Counted from the stretch's first letter, positions 1-6,270 are shown. The stretch is 6,600 nucleotides of DNA from Methanospirillum sp. (GCA_028679485.1 JAJRBL010000222.1:1-6600), one strand, 5' to 3'. The notes: generated from the sequence alone by a model not told the origin. Made by a program: numbers and translations.

Positions 1-1429
1 AGTAGATCGGGACGGTGGCCTTGTCCTCGACCGCCCGCTGGATATCGTAGATGCTGATATAATCCCCGAAGACCTGTTTTGTGTTCCGGTCTTCTTTCTC
101 AATGGGGGTGCCGGTGAACCCGATGAACGTCGCCCCGGGAAGCGCGTCCCGGATATGGCGGGCGAACCCGTCGATGAAATCGTACTGGCTCCGGTGGGCT
201 TCATCGGTAATCACGATGATGTTCTTCCGGCTGCTCAGCTCCGGGTATTTACCGCCCTTCTTCTCCGGGAAAAATTTCTGGATGGTCGTGAACACGATCC
301 CCCCGGACCCGACAGCGAGCAGTCGTTTTAAGTCTTCCCGGTCTGCTGCCTGCACCGGTTCCTGCCGGAGGATCTCGTGGCAGCGCGAGAATGTCCCGAA
401 GAGCTGGTCGTCGAGGTCGTTCCTGTCCGTGATGACGACAACGGTCGGGTTCTCCATGGCGGGACAAAGCACAATCTCGCCGGTAAAAAAGACCATGGTC
501 AGGCTCTTTCCCGAACCCTGCGTATGCCAGACAACACCGCCCCTCCGGTCGCCGCCCGGCCGTGATGCCTTGATGGTACTTTCTACCGCATTTTTCACGG
601 CATGATACTGGTGGTACCCGGCCATCTTCTTTGCAATCGATCCGTCCTCATCGATCTCAAAGACGATGTAATTCCGGATCAGGTCAAGGAGCCGTCGTCT
701 CTCGAACACTCCTTTTGCGAGCACTTCGAGCCGGAGCATGGTGTCAGGGGCGAGTTTGTCCCCCTCGATCGTCCGCCACGGCATGAACCGCTCCCGGATT
801 GAGGTAAACGTCCCGATCCGTGCATCGAGGCCGTCCGAGATCACAGCCATCTCGTTATACGTGAAGAGGGAGGGGATCTGCTGTTTGTAGGTCTGGATCT
901 GCCGGAACGCGGTTTCAACTGTTGCCTTCTCATCGGCCGGGTTCTTGAGTTCGATGATGACGACGGGAATCCCGTTGAGGAACAGGAGAATGTCGGGCCG
1001 CCGGTTGTTGTGATTCTCGATGATGGTGAACTGGTTGATGGCGAGCCAGTCGTTCTTCTCCGGGTGATCGAAGTCTGCCAGCCGTACCTGGTCGCCCCTG
1101 ATCGAACCATCCGGGCGCCGGTATTCAACCTCCACGCCATCGACAAGCATCCGGTGGAAGACCCGGTTGTTGCCAACAAGCGACGGGGAATCAGGGTGCA
1201 GGATCTTCCGTAACGCTGCCTCCTTTGCATCTGCCGGGATATCCGGGTTGAGCCGGGCGATGGCTGCCGCAAGCCGGTGTTTCTGGACCACCTCATGCCA
1301 GTCGTCGCGTTCGGCTCTGGCCTCTCCGGGGGCGATGTCCGGACCAAAAAGAGTGGTGTAGCCAAGCTCCCGGAGCCACGCGAGGGTGTGCTCTTCCAAG
1401 TGGGATTCGGCGATCCGGGCGGCAGGCAT
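1..1429 (-). CDS. hsdR: Type I restriction enzyme, R (endonuclease/translocase) subunit, N-terminal part
   Basis: This gene encodes the motor and nuclease subunit of a type I restriction-modification complex; the family translocates DNA with ATP and cleaves unmodified DNA far from the recognition site. From the ATG at 1427-1429 an open frame of 476 codons runs off the left edge, roughly half of the usual ~1000 residues. The nuclease core is visible as RPD (D146) followed by VVIIELKNP (E160, K162), the PD-(D/E)xK signature of the HSDR_N domain. The SF2 helicase part shows the Walker A motif HTQGSGKS (K308), motif Ia near [10 protein letters not shown], motif II DEAH at 409-412 and GFTGTPI at 437-443. 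No frameshift is seen in the visible part. The N-terminus ([17 protein letters not shown]) is typical, which supports the start, although no clear Shine-Dalgarno precedes it. It is the last gene of the minus-strand array and is separated from its neighbour by 465 noncoding bases, so it probably has its own promoter. Family assignment is very secure. Confidence 0.97.
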   Translation of the reverse strand, partial: MPAARIAESHLEEHTLAWLRELGYTTLFGPDIAPGEARAERDDWHEVVQKHRLAAAIARLNPDIPADAKEAALRKILHPDSPSLVGNNRVFHRMLVDGVEVEYRRPDGSIRGDQVRLADFDHPEKNDWLAINQFTIIENHNNRRPDILLFLNGIPVVIIELKNPADEKATVETAFRQIQTYKQQIPSLFTYNEMAVISDGLDARIGTFTSIRERFMPWRTIEGDKLAPDTMLRLEVLAKGVFERRRLLDLIRNYIVFEIDEDGSIAKKMAGYHQYHAVKNAVESTIKASRPGGDRRGGVVWHTQGSGKSLTMVFFTGEIVLCPAMENPTVVVITDRNDLDDQLFGTFSRCHEILRQEPVQAADREDLKRLLAVGSGGIVFTTIQKFFPEKKGGKYPELSSRKNIIVITDEAHRSQYDFIDGFARHIRDALPGATFIGFTGTPIEKEDRNTKQVFGDYISIYDIQRAVEDKATVPIY

Positions 1430-1486
1430 TGGGTATCTGAAATAGGATACGGTTCTCTCTTACGATAAGCTTTGGGAAAAATAGTG

Positions 1487-1551
1487 CTGTAAATATCTGT
1501 AAATATCTGTAAATATCTGTAAATATCTGTAAATATCTGAAAAATTTACAG
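1487..1551. repeat. 10-bp tandem repeat (5 units) capped by an inverted copy
   Basis: The unit AAATATCTGT is repeated at 1491-1540: four perfect copies and a fifth ending in A, preceded by CTGT. Directly after it, ATTTACAG (1544-1551) is the inverted form of CTGTAAAT (1527-1534), giving an 8-bp stem with a 9-base loop. The array lies about 60-110 bases before the hsdR start. A 10-bp period places every unit on nearly the same face of the helix, as in iteron-type protein-binding sites. Copy number could also change by slippage and so alter hsdR expression. It is too short and spacerless to be a CRISPR array. The repeat is seen directly; its role is inferred. Confidence 0.9.
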
Positions 1552-1629
1552 GTTTCAAAGAGTATTATCTGCGATCCCCTTATTCCAAAGAACCCCAAAT
1601 CCGGCCCGAATATACATCTTTCAGAAAAA

Positions 1630-1687
1630 GTTCCGTCGAAGCAACTACTAATTTAGTAGATTTTAGTAATTATTAGTAGTTGGGAAC
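1630..1687. promoter_or_regulatory. 11-bp inverted repeat enclosing three phased TTAGTA motifs
   Basis: CAACTACTAAT at 1642-1652 and ATTAGTAGTTG at 1672-1682 are perfect inverted copies around a 19-base centre. GTTCC (1630-1634) and GGAAC (1683-1687) add an outer pairing with a one-sided 7-base bulge. Within the element TTAGTAG, TTAGTAA and TTAGTAG begin at 1653, 1663 and 1673, exactly 10 bases apart, while the left arm carries the motif inverted. This looks more like a multi-site operator than a terminator, because the stem is A+T-rich and no T-run follows on either strand. Function is inferred; a binding protein is not identified. Confidence 0.6.
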
Positions 1688-1781
1688 AGGACAACGAATC
1701 GGGTTGCACCATCTATTCAGTTTATCAGATATTGATAGATTTCAACAGGTACGGATTTTGCTGATGATGAAATGTCACAAG

Positions 1782-1868
1782 AGTTATCGCGACACTTTGT
1801 CGTGATTTTTGTCGCGATAACTAAAATTTAGATTTATTCTGAAATAATCGCGACACGGGATCGTGATT
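1782..1868. promoter_or_regulatory. Cluster of ATCGCGA/TCGYGAT half-sites with a perfect 13-bp dyad
   Basis: AGTTATCGCGACA (1782-1794) and TGTCGCGATAACT (1810-1822) form a perfect 13-bp inverted repeat with a 15-base loop. A 22-base block, ATCGCGACAC-N4-TCGTGATT, occurs at 1786-1807 and again at 1847-1868, 61 bases apart. Each block is itself an imperfect dyad. Half-sites thus begin at 1786, 1800, 1812, 1847 and 1861. The cluster begins 27 bases beyond the DUF1828 stop and lies over 350 bases upstream of hsdR. The repeated dyad design suggests an operator for a dimeric regulator; the hairpin could alternatively help end the upstream transcript, though no oligo-T follows it. Confidence 0.6.
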
Positions 1869-1894
1869 GGGAGAACGGGAATTGATCCACCGGA

Positions 1895-2659
1895 TCATGC
1901 CGCCAGTTCTTCAACGATTATATCGCGTGTGCTCCATGAGACCGGTGTCACTTCATAATTCCTGAATATGTCGAGCACTTCACCGGATATTTCGTATTCC
2001 ATATCATTCAGGATGGCAAAAGCTTTCGAATCCGGCGAGCGGACTTCCTTGGTATCTATCCATGAAAAGACAACGGTCTGTGCTGTATCACGGGCAGGGC
2101 GGTTGATAGTCTGGAGTATCCGTTCGGGCTGGCTGCGGGATTTCGGGATGACAAAATCAAACAGATGATCGAGCCCGCTCCTGCCGGTAAATTTTGCTTT
2201 GGGCGTGTAGCGGATATCATGAAGATCGAGCCAGGTCACTACGTCTTCGAAGAAGACACTGGCAACCGTGGGCATTGCCAGATAGAACAGATCGTTGACT
2301 GCCAGCATTGCCTGTATCAGGCTGTGTTTTTTCTGGGCGAAATTTTCCCGGGACGCATGGACTGTCAGTTTCCCCTGGTTCAGCTGGACGCCAAATCCGT
2401 TGAGGGTCATGGTAAGCAGGGCATTCCTCTTTGGGGTGTCAAGATTGCAGCCCGAGTGTTCGAGATCGCCCAGTATGTACCCGTCATCGGTCAGAACATA
2501 ACCGTCATTCTGGCTTTTCATGTAGATCTGGAGATAATCGTTGTGGCGATCAAGATACGGTGTTGTTATCTCGACCCATTCCTCAACCTGCCGGAGCGTG
2601 GTGGTATCTTTCAGCCACGAGAGATAATTATCCAGCAGTTGGTTCGTTTCAGCGATCAT
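1895..2659 (-). CDS. DUF1828/DUF1829 domain protein
   Basis: A 254-residue protein with the two-domain layout of the DUF1828-DUF1829 family. Residues about 30-120 carry the DUF1828 pattern ([16 protein letters not shown], then [15 protein letters not shown]). Residues about 150-245 carry the DUF1829 pattern ([21 protein letters not shown], then [22 protein letters not shown]). Length and both domains look complete. The family is known from bacteria, archaea and their mobile elements, but I know of no proven biochemical activity; conserved Asp, His and Glu residues hint at an enzyme or nucleic-acid-binding role. The ATG at 2657-2659 is preceded by GGGG at 2668-2671, a modest ribosome-binding site. 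It follows the 388-residue gene by 53 bases on the same strand without an obvious terminator, so it probably belongs to that operon. Recognition of the family is confident; its function is open. Confidence 0.85.
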   Translation of the reverse strand: MIAETNQLLDNYLSWLKDTTTLRQVEEWVEITTPYLDRHNDYLQIYMKSQNDGYVLTDDGYILGDLEHSGCNLDTPKRNALLTMTLNGFGVQLNQGKLTVHASRENFAQKKHSLIQAMLAVNDLFYLAMPTVASVFFEDVVTWLDLHDIRYTPKAKFTGRSGLDHLFDFVIPKSRSQPERILQTINRPARDTAQTVVFSWIDTKEVRSPDSKAFAILNDMEYEISGEVLDIFRNYEVTPVSWSTRDIIVEELAA

Positions 2660-2712
2660 CAGAGAATCCCCTGGTGTAAGTTAGGCGGAATTTACTACGA
2701 CACATAACCTGA

Positions 2713-3879
2713 TTATGAGTGTGACATTCTGGAGAGTAGTTTTACATCGTTTTCCAGAACATTTCGTTTGGCTTTGAAATATCCGAGAGTTTTATCCGGA
2801 TTCTCATTTACCATGGTCCTCAAAACTGTCGATTCAACACATTGCTGGTGCAGGTTGACAATTTTGACCGCCCGGGTCTGCCTGCTTTCCGATGCAGATA
2901 TGATATCACCCGGCAGGACCGGTGCGTCTTTGGGGATCATCCCGCCAATCCTGTCACCCAGGCCGACGACTTTGTAATACCCATAATCTTCCCGGTTCAG
3001 GAGCCGGTTCGTGTTCTGTTTGATATCTTTATGCGCTTTGAGCCATTCGTAAAACTCGGGATTACGTTTCGGACCCATATGAACGCCACCGAGACTGTCC
3101 AATCCATGACCAAAGCCAAGGAGATCCCGTGCAGAAAGAACATCCTGATTATTGATCGATTTGCCAAAACTGACATTAACGTAGTGGAGGAAGTTTTTCT
3201 CTTCATATCCACGTTTCTTTATCTCGACTTTCAGGGAGTTCAGCGCTGTCGCATGTGTTGAGATCAGGGTTCCATCAAAATCAATATAGTATGCGTTGAT
3301 CCCGTGATCGAGATAAAAATTGATGATCTTTCTTGTAAAGAGGGGAACTGTAGCCGGGACGTACCCTATGATGGGTTTTTTGTTCCGCACCATAATGGCA
3401 GTGTAACACGCTTCAAGGTAAGCGAGGAATGCATCCAAATTTTCGCTTGTGAGGGTTCTTGCGATCTTCGGAATTGAGGGTATGGGGGTGATATCGGAAA
3501 AAGCATAGGCCGTGTTGGCGAGGATTTCAATTTCATCCGGTGTTGGGTATCGGGGAGCAAAATCCTGATTCTTGAACTGGAGGAGACAGAGTGTCGGCTT
3601 AAAATCTGACTGAACCTGACTCTTGTTCGCCGCTTTGTTTTTCGCTGCTGATGTGGCGGATTGTTCATTGATGTTTTTCAAGCTGGTTTCGTTCAGCATG
3701 AAATACAGTTCATTCAGGCTCGCGAGTGCTGATGGGATCTTTGTATCCTTGAAAAATGTGTTTGTATTGAGGGCACGGGTCGGGGTTGTAATTCTCTTGT
3801 TGCTAATAGAAAATCCGAGTGTCCGCAAGTCAGTATCGTCGGATACAGAATAATCATCGATCCGGATCTCTGTGCTCAC
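2713..3879 (-). CDS. Unrecognised 388-residue protein encoded with a PIN toxin pair
   Basis: I do not recognise this protein. It opens with GTG (3877-3879), which overlaps the PIN stop codon as GTGA, and GGAGCTGATC (3882-3891) just upstream is a near-perfect ribosome-binding site that supports this start. Residues 1-95 are polar and probably partly flexible (Asn/Lys/Ala-rich around 70-90). From about 96 onward, hydrophobic beta-like strands alternate with helices: PTLCLLQF, DITPIPSI, PIIGYVPAT, NAYYIDFDGTLI, HYVNVSFG, DLLGFGHGLDSLGGVHMGP. This spacing is reminiscent of a TIM-barrel, perhaps distantly of tRNA-guanine transglycosylase-like folds, but I cannot establish that. IDFDGTLI (199-206, D200 and D202) mimics HAD-phosphatase motif I, yet it sits mid-protein and the other HAD motifs are not evident. 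There is no signal peptide or membrane segment, so it is likely cytoplasmic. Tight coupling to the PIN gene implies a linked function. Confidence 0.8.
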   Translation of the reverse strand: MSTEIRIDDYSVSDDTDLRTLGFSISNKRITTPTRALNTNTFFKDTKIPSALASLNELYFMLNETSLKNINEQSATSAAKNKAANKSQVQSDFKPTLCLLQFKNQDFAPRYPTPDEIEILANTAYAFSDITPIPSIPKIARTLTSENLDAFLAYLEACYTAIMVRNKKPIIGYVPATVPLFTRKIINFYLDHGINAYYIDFDGTLISTHATALNSLKVEIKKRGYEEKNFLHYVNVSFGKSINNQDVLSARDLLGFGHGLDSLGGVHMGPKRNPEFYEWLKAHKDIKQNTNRLLNREDYGYYKVVGLGDRIGGMIPKDAPVLPGDIISASESRQTRAVKIVNLHQQCVESTVLRTMVNENPDKTLGYFKAKRNVLENDVKLLSRMSHS

Positions 3880-4370
3880 CTGATCAGCTCCGCGAGGATA
3901 TCCTCAGTTATCCTGAATGAAGATTCTTTCACTCTTTTATATAAATCGTGGCATTCATCTTCGGTGAGATCCCGGCACTTCTTTTGCCACAGGAGCAGGC
4001 CGAGGGATCCATGAATCCTGATGTGCAACCTGTCCTTGAGAGTCCGTGCCCGCTCATCTATGATACAGATATACCGTGCATGCTCGCGCTCCTTTTGCAG
4101 GCCGAGGCAGAGAACACTGATCTCCCCATCGTGCAGCCACGGGTATCGTTTGGACAACTTTGCAAAACAGGGGTCATCGTTTACCGGGATTACTGAGACT
4201 TTCCCGTATGCAGTAAATGCCCTGAAGGTTGCCGGGTTCTTCTGAAGTTCCCCATATACCTGCTGCGTTGTCGTCAGCCGGTACCCGTGCCCGATGCAGG
4301 TGTCCAGTGCCTTGGGAAACCCGATCTCACGGAGAAAGCAGATGAGGGACGAGGTATCGAAGATCTTCAT
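3876..4370 (-). CDS. PIN-domain (DUF3368-type) ribonuclease toxin
   Basis: The product is 164 residues, the normal size for a PIN toxin; PIN toxins of VapC-like systems are Mg-dependent ribonucleases that cut tRNA, rRNA or mRNA. Acidic residues fall where the fold needs them: D5 in FDTSSL, E41 in VYGEL, D81/E83 in LHDGEISVL and D105 in CIIDERARTLKDRL. The GSLGLL segment near 121-126 is typical of the DUF3368 branch. I choose the ATG at 4368-4370 rather than the in-frame ATG 16 codons upstream. It follows the previous stop codon by a single base, has GAGG at 4376-4379 at ideal distance, and begins with the canonical MKIFDTSSL. The upstream gene ends in an UPF0175-like segment, the known partner of this PIN type. 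Downstream, the stop overlaps the start of the 388-residue gene. Catalytic residues appear intact. Confidence 0.9.
   Translation of the reverse strand: MKIFDTSSLICFLREIGFPKALDTCIGHGYRLTTTQQVYGELQKNPATFRAFTAYGKVSVIPVNDDPCFAKLSKRYPWLHDGEISVLCLGLQKEREHARYICIIDERARTLKDRLHIRIHGSLGLLLWQKKCRDLTEDECHDLYKRVKESSFRITEDILAELIR
3882..3891 (-). promoter_or_regulatory. Strong ribosome-binding site for the 388-residue gene
   Basis: GGAGCTGATC on the minus strand differs by one base from the ideal GGAGGTGATC. It lies two bases before the GTG at 3879 as a block, with its GGAG core eight bases away. It supports the GTG start that overlaps the PIN stop codon. Confidence 0.75.
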
Positions 4371-4371
4371 T

Positions 4372-4941
4372 TCAGCCTCGTGCCCGGTCCAGGAACTGTT
4401 CTGCCGGGAGCCCCGCAAGGAATGCTGCTTTTTCGAGGCTTACCTTCCCTTTCCTGTAGAGCGAAACGGCAGTCGGGATCCGTTTTCTGATCACCTCTTC
4501 ATAGACTGCGGATTCCTGGTGATATTTTGGGTACGAGACATAGACAAAGAGGAGTAGTTCGTCCTGGGTAAGGTCATTAAGGAAGTTCTTGAAGTCCCCG
4601 ATCGCTTCAATTTCATCAGGAGAGAACGCTGGTCTTGCCTTCCCCAGCGCAGAGACTCCCTTGGGGGTGATTTTGTAGTGTGCCCCCTGTTCCGCTACCA
4701 GCCCTAACGCCCGCAGGTTGCCTATCTCGTTCTCGGCAGCCTCACTGTATGGCCCGAAGGTGTGCGGGATAAACTCTGCCTGCTCACGGATCTTATCGAT
4801 ATAATCTGCGATAAGGAACATCTCTTTCTGGAACGCCACTTTTCCTTTAAGGGGATGATTGTCGCCTGCCTGTAACAATTGCAGTATCGCAAGGTCCAGG
4901 TCGGTCAGATCCTCAACAATATCCTCGATTGAGAATTCCAT
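4372..4941 (-). CDS. Winged-helix-like protein with UPF0175-type C-terminus, probable antitoxin
   Basis: A 189-residue protein that looks like a fusion. Residues about 12-100 resemble a winged-helix module: LDLAILQLLQAGDNHPLKGK, FQKEMFLIADYI, then HTFGPYSEAAENEIGNLRAL and GLV...YKITPKG. This layout resembles DUF4065 (Panacea)-like or archaeal transcription-factor-like domains. Residues about 152-189 (KRIPTAVSLYRKGKVSLEKA, then AAFLAGLPAEQFLD) match the UPF0175 small-antitoxin pattern, whose usual partner is a DUF3368 PIN toxin, and exactly such a gene follows one base later. Inferred role: binds and neutralises the PIN toxin and represses its own promoter. UPF0175 proteins are usually under 100 residues, so the long N-terminal part is the odd feature. 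The ATG at 4939-4941 is preceded by AGGAAAAGGAATC-like purine-rich sequence. It is the first gene of the cassette. The toxin-partner role is likely; the exact N-terminal family is uncertain. Confidence 0.65.
   Translation of the reverse strand: MEFSIEDIVEDLTDLDLAILQLLQAGDNHPLKGKVAFQKEMFLIADYIDKIREQAEFIPHTFGPYSEAAENEIGNLRALGLVAEQGAHYKITPKGVSALGKARPAFSPDEIEAIGDFKNFLNDLTQDELLLFVYVSYPKYHQESAVYEEVIRKRIPTAVSLYRKGKVSLEKAAFLAGLPAEQFLDRARG
4376..4379 (-). promoter_or_regulatory. Ribosome-binding site deciding the PIN start
   Basis: GAGG on the minus strand lies five bases before the ATG at 4370, inside the last codons of the antitoxin-like gene. With the TGA-A-ATG junction it indicates translational coupling between the two genes. 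Confidence 0.7.
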
Positions 4942-5134
4942 CGCAGATTCCTTTTCCTACTATAATGTACGAGCGCTGATCATCAATGCTTCTGCGGAAG
5001 TGATTCTCTTGATTCGGGTTTAAGAAAAGGGGGCGGAGAGGGTGAAAGTGATCCTATCCATAAAAAGTGGTACAGTTGAACCCCGATAACCAAAACGAAT
5101 ATCATACCCTCGGATAAAATTCAACTAAAAACGT

Positions 5135-5323
5135 GTGGAGTTCAAGTTTGCATTCTACCTTGCCCTAATCGTGACATTGGCAATCGAAGTGAAAATGGAG
5201 ATTACAATGAACATGACAGCAGTAATTACGGCATATTGGGTGATCGCTCGCGTGGAGGGATGGTATCCTTCCGCCCTTTGTTGTGATTGGCTTAGAGTAG
5301 GTGTGAGTTTGAGTCCACGTTGA
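5135..5323 (+). CDS. Possible small hydrophobic peptide, 62 residues
   Basis: A plus-strand frame beginning with GTG encodes a short peptide with two hydrophobic stretches, FAFYLALIVTLAIEV (about 5-19) and MTAVITAYWVIARV (about 27-40), then a polar tail. The first 43 residues look like a genuine small membrane protein of the kind found in viruses and mobile elements. The tail, from about residue 44, runs through a hairpin element and may be a chance read-through after truncation. GATAAAAT at 5113-5120 could be a TATA-like element, but no Shine-Dalgarno is visible and the gene would run against all its neighbours. I do not recognise a family. Confidence is low. Confidence 0.25.
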   Translation: MEFKFAFYLALIVTLAIEVKMEITMNMTAVITAYWVIARVEGWYPSALCCDWLRVGVSLSPR

Positions 5324-5329
5324 GCGATC
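5242..5329 (+). repeat. Long-range inverted repeat (14 bp, 1x2 internal loop)
   Basis: GATCGCTC (5242-5249) pairs with GAGCGATC (5322-5329), and CGTGGA (5251-5256) pairs with TCCACG (5314-5319), leaving a G opposite TT. The enclosed loop is 57 bases. The right arm directly abuts a tRNA T-arm-like hairpin, so on the plus strand the region could fold as a structured RNA. The pairing is seen; any RNA product is inferred. Confidence 0.7.
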
Positions 5330-5330
5330 C

Positions 5331-5355
5331 GGGAGTTCGATTCTCCCGCTCCACA
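5331..5355 (+). other. tRNA 3'-end fragment (T-arm plus acceptor strand), possible attachment site
   Basis: GGGAG-TTCGATT-CTCCC (5331-5347) is a textbook 5-bp T-stem with a seven-base T-loop containing TTCGA. It is followed by a 7-base acceptor strand, GCTCCAC, and discriminator A, without encoded CCA as is common in archaea. I could not find a matching D-arm, anticodon arm or 5' acceptor at normal distance, so no full tRNA is supported. TGTGGAG at 5134-5140 complements the 3' CTCCACA but is not followed by a D-arm. Such 3' fragments are typically left where an integrative element recombined with a tRNA gene. An unusual intron-containing or degenerate tRNA is the alternative. It ends 3 bases before the DUF3800 stop codon, in convergent orientation. 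Confidence 0.55.
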
Positions 5356-5358
5356 TCT

Positions 5359-6270
5359 CTAAAAGATCTGTTGTTTTGTTGTAGGGGCTCTATCCCTCCC
5401 ATGTTGAGGAATGTACCACCAGAAATTGATGGGTTTGTTCGGATCAAGGGTTCTGAATCCCCGGTGCGTTTTGAGACTGACGTCCAGACTGTTGTCTTTA
5501 CATTTCTTATTGAACGAGGAAATAAGCAAACATCTCTGCTGATGAGATCTACTGAAAGTGGTATCCGGGTCTTCCTGCTCTCCAAGATCAAATAATGTCC
5601 TTTGTGTATTATGGCAAGTAATCCATCGTTCAATTGATTCGTAATGTTCTCTGGAATAAACACCTAACCCGACAAATAAATCTGCCAACTGAATAAAAGG
5701 CTCAAGGTGAGATTGTTTCGGTTGGATGTCCAATATTCCAAACTTTCGTCTCAATTCTAAAGAATATTCGCAACATTCCGTTCTATTTCTTACAATTTCA
5801 CTTTCGACACTTGCATCATTCAGGTATTCACCTAAATTCTCCCAGTCCATCTGATCCTGTTCATCAGGACATAACAACCAGGTCGCATCATCCGGCCATC
5901 GATTTTTAAAGACGTTTTTAAAGACCTGATAATACATGATATGAAAATTTCTGATGTCATCCCGAAAACGGATCTCATGTCTCCCATCATAAGTGTCCCA
6001 CGTAAGCACATCTATTCGAATATCGCCCGTTCTGACTTTCCGGATTGCAAATTCACACATCTGCTCGGCGAGTTTTCGATACTTTGCTTCGTCTAATTTT
6101 TTAAAACCGAATTCAGTTGTTCCGGCATTAGCAATAACTCCCTGTAATTCTTCATTCAAAGGATCGTAATTGTGCGCGAGCATTGTGACAGTTGAAATAC
6201 CACGATATTGTCCTGTATTCCAATGCGATTCGTCAGAAAAAGCGATGTGTGAAAAACCATTTTCCGGCAT
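5359..6270 (-). CDS. DUF3800 family protein
   Basis: A 303-residue protein with hallmarks of DUF3800, a family predicted to have an RNase H-like fold and found widely in phage-defence and mobile regions. The N-terminus HIAFSDESHW contains the D13-E14-S15 acidic signature at the end of the first strand. Further acidic residues occur in RIDVLTWDTYDGRHEI (D88, D92), and PFIQLADLFVGLG (191-203, D197) is the conserved late motif. The C-terminal block, from LISSFNKKCKD through INFWWYIPQHGRDRAP, matches the longer subgroup, so the gene looks complete. The ATG at 6268-6270 lies 11 bases after the hsdS stop on the same strand, which implies cotranscription with the R-M genes, though no good Shine-Dalgarno is seen. 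Codon use is more A+T-rich than hsdR and resembles the hsdS end, suggesting a shared origin with it. Nuclease activity is a family prediction only. Confidence 0.85.
   Translation of the reverse strand: MPENGFSHIAFSDESHWNTGQYRGISTVTMLAHNYDPLNEELQGVIANAGTTEFGFKKLDEAKYRKLAEQMCEFAIRKVRTGDIRIDVLTWDTYDGRHEIRFRDDIRNFHIMYYQVFKNVFKNRWPDDATWLLCPDEQDQMDWENLGEYLNDASVESEIVRNRTECCEYSLELRRKFGILDIQPKQSHLEPFIQLADLFVGLGVYSREHYESIERWITCHNTQRTLFDLGEQEDPDTTFSRSHQQRCLLISSFNKKCKDNSLDVSLKTHRGFRTLDPNKPINFWWYIPQHGRDRAPTTKQQIF

Larger units (their letters stand above)
1430..1894. other. 465-base noncoding, repeat-rich region upstream of hsdR
   Basis: No convincing gene is seen here on either strand; open frames are short, and one is built from the 10-bp repeat itself. 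The segment lies downstream of the DUF1828 gene and upstream of hsdR, both on the minus strand, so it should hold a terminator for the first and a promoter for the second. It is much more A+T-rich than hsdR. It contains three separate repeat systems, annotated individually: a 10-bp tandem array, a TTAGTAG-type dyad and a cluster of ATCGCGA half-sites. I could not single out one TATA box for hsdR; the A+T-rich stretches around 1465-1550 are the likely place. Confidence 0.8.
4942..5358. other. Mostly noncoding region between the antitoxin-like and DUF3800 genes
   Basis: About 415 bases separate the cassette from the DUF3800 stop codon. The left part should contain the cassette promoter on the minus strand; ACATTATAG near 4960-4970 is an A+T-rich candidate but lies close to the ATG, so it is weak. 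A 7-bp inverted repeat, AGTTGAA (5074-5080) and TTCAACT (5120-5126), flanks the upstream region of a possible plus-strand peptide. The right part holds a long-range hairpin and a tRNA 3' end, annotated separately. Confidence 0.6.

Noticed and set aside
81..1365. Several long frames on both strands, up to 174 codons, over the left end
   Set aside because: All overlap the hsdR frame, which carries the nuclease and helicase motifs; G+C-rich DNA commonly gives such open shadow frames.
1487..1540. CRISPR array
   Set aside because: The 10-bp units are contiguous with no spacers and are far shorter than CRISPR repeats.
1293..1598. Minus-strand frame of 101 codons overlapping the hsdR start
   Set aside because: It reads through the 10-bp repeats, giving a periodic peptide, and then runs in the wrong frame through well-supported hsdR codons.
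1722..1738. Short dyad TATCA-GATAT-TGATA
   Set aside because: Five-bp arms in A+T-rich sequence are expected by chance; not strong enough to list as a site.
2165..2707. Plus-strand frame of 180 codons
   Set aside because: It is the antisense shadow of the DUF1828/DUF1829 gene, whose conserved domains are clear on the minus strand.
3262..3285. HAD-superfamily phosphatase assignment for the 388-residue protein
   Set aside because: Only motif I (DFDGTL) is matched, at residues 200-205 of 388, and the later HAD motifs could not be placed.
4371..4418. Longer N-terminus of the PIN protein from an ATG at 4418
   Set aside because: The 16 extra residues overlap the antitoxin-like gene in another frame and do not fit a PIN start; the internal ATG has GAGG at the right distance.
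5252..5355. Complete tRNA or tmRNA gene
   Set aside because: GTGGAG at 5252 could pair with CTCCAC, but that piece is already in a better stem and no D-arm or anticodon arm forms; tmRNA is not expected in archaea and no tag frame is evident.
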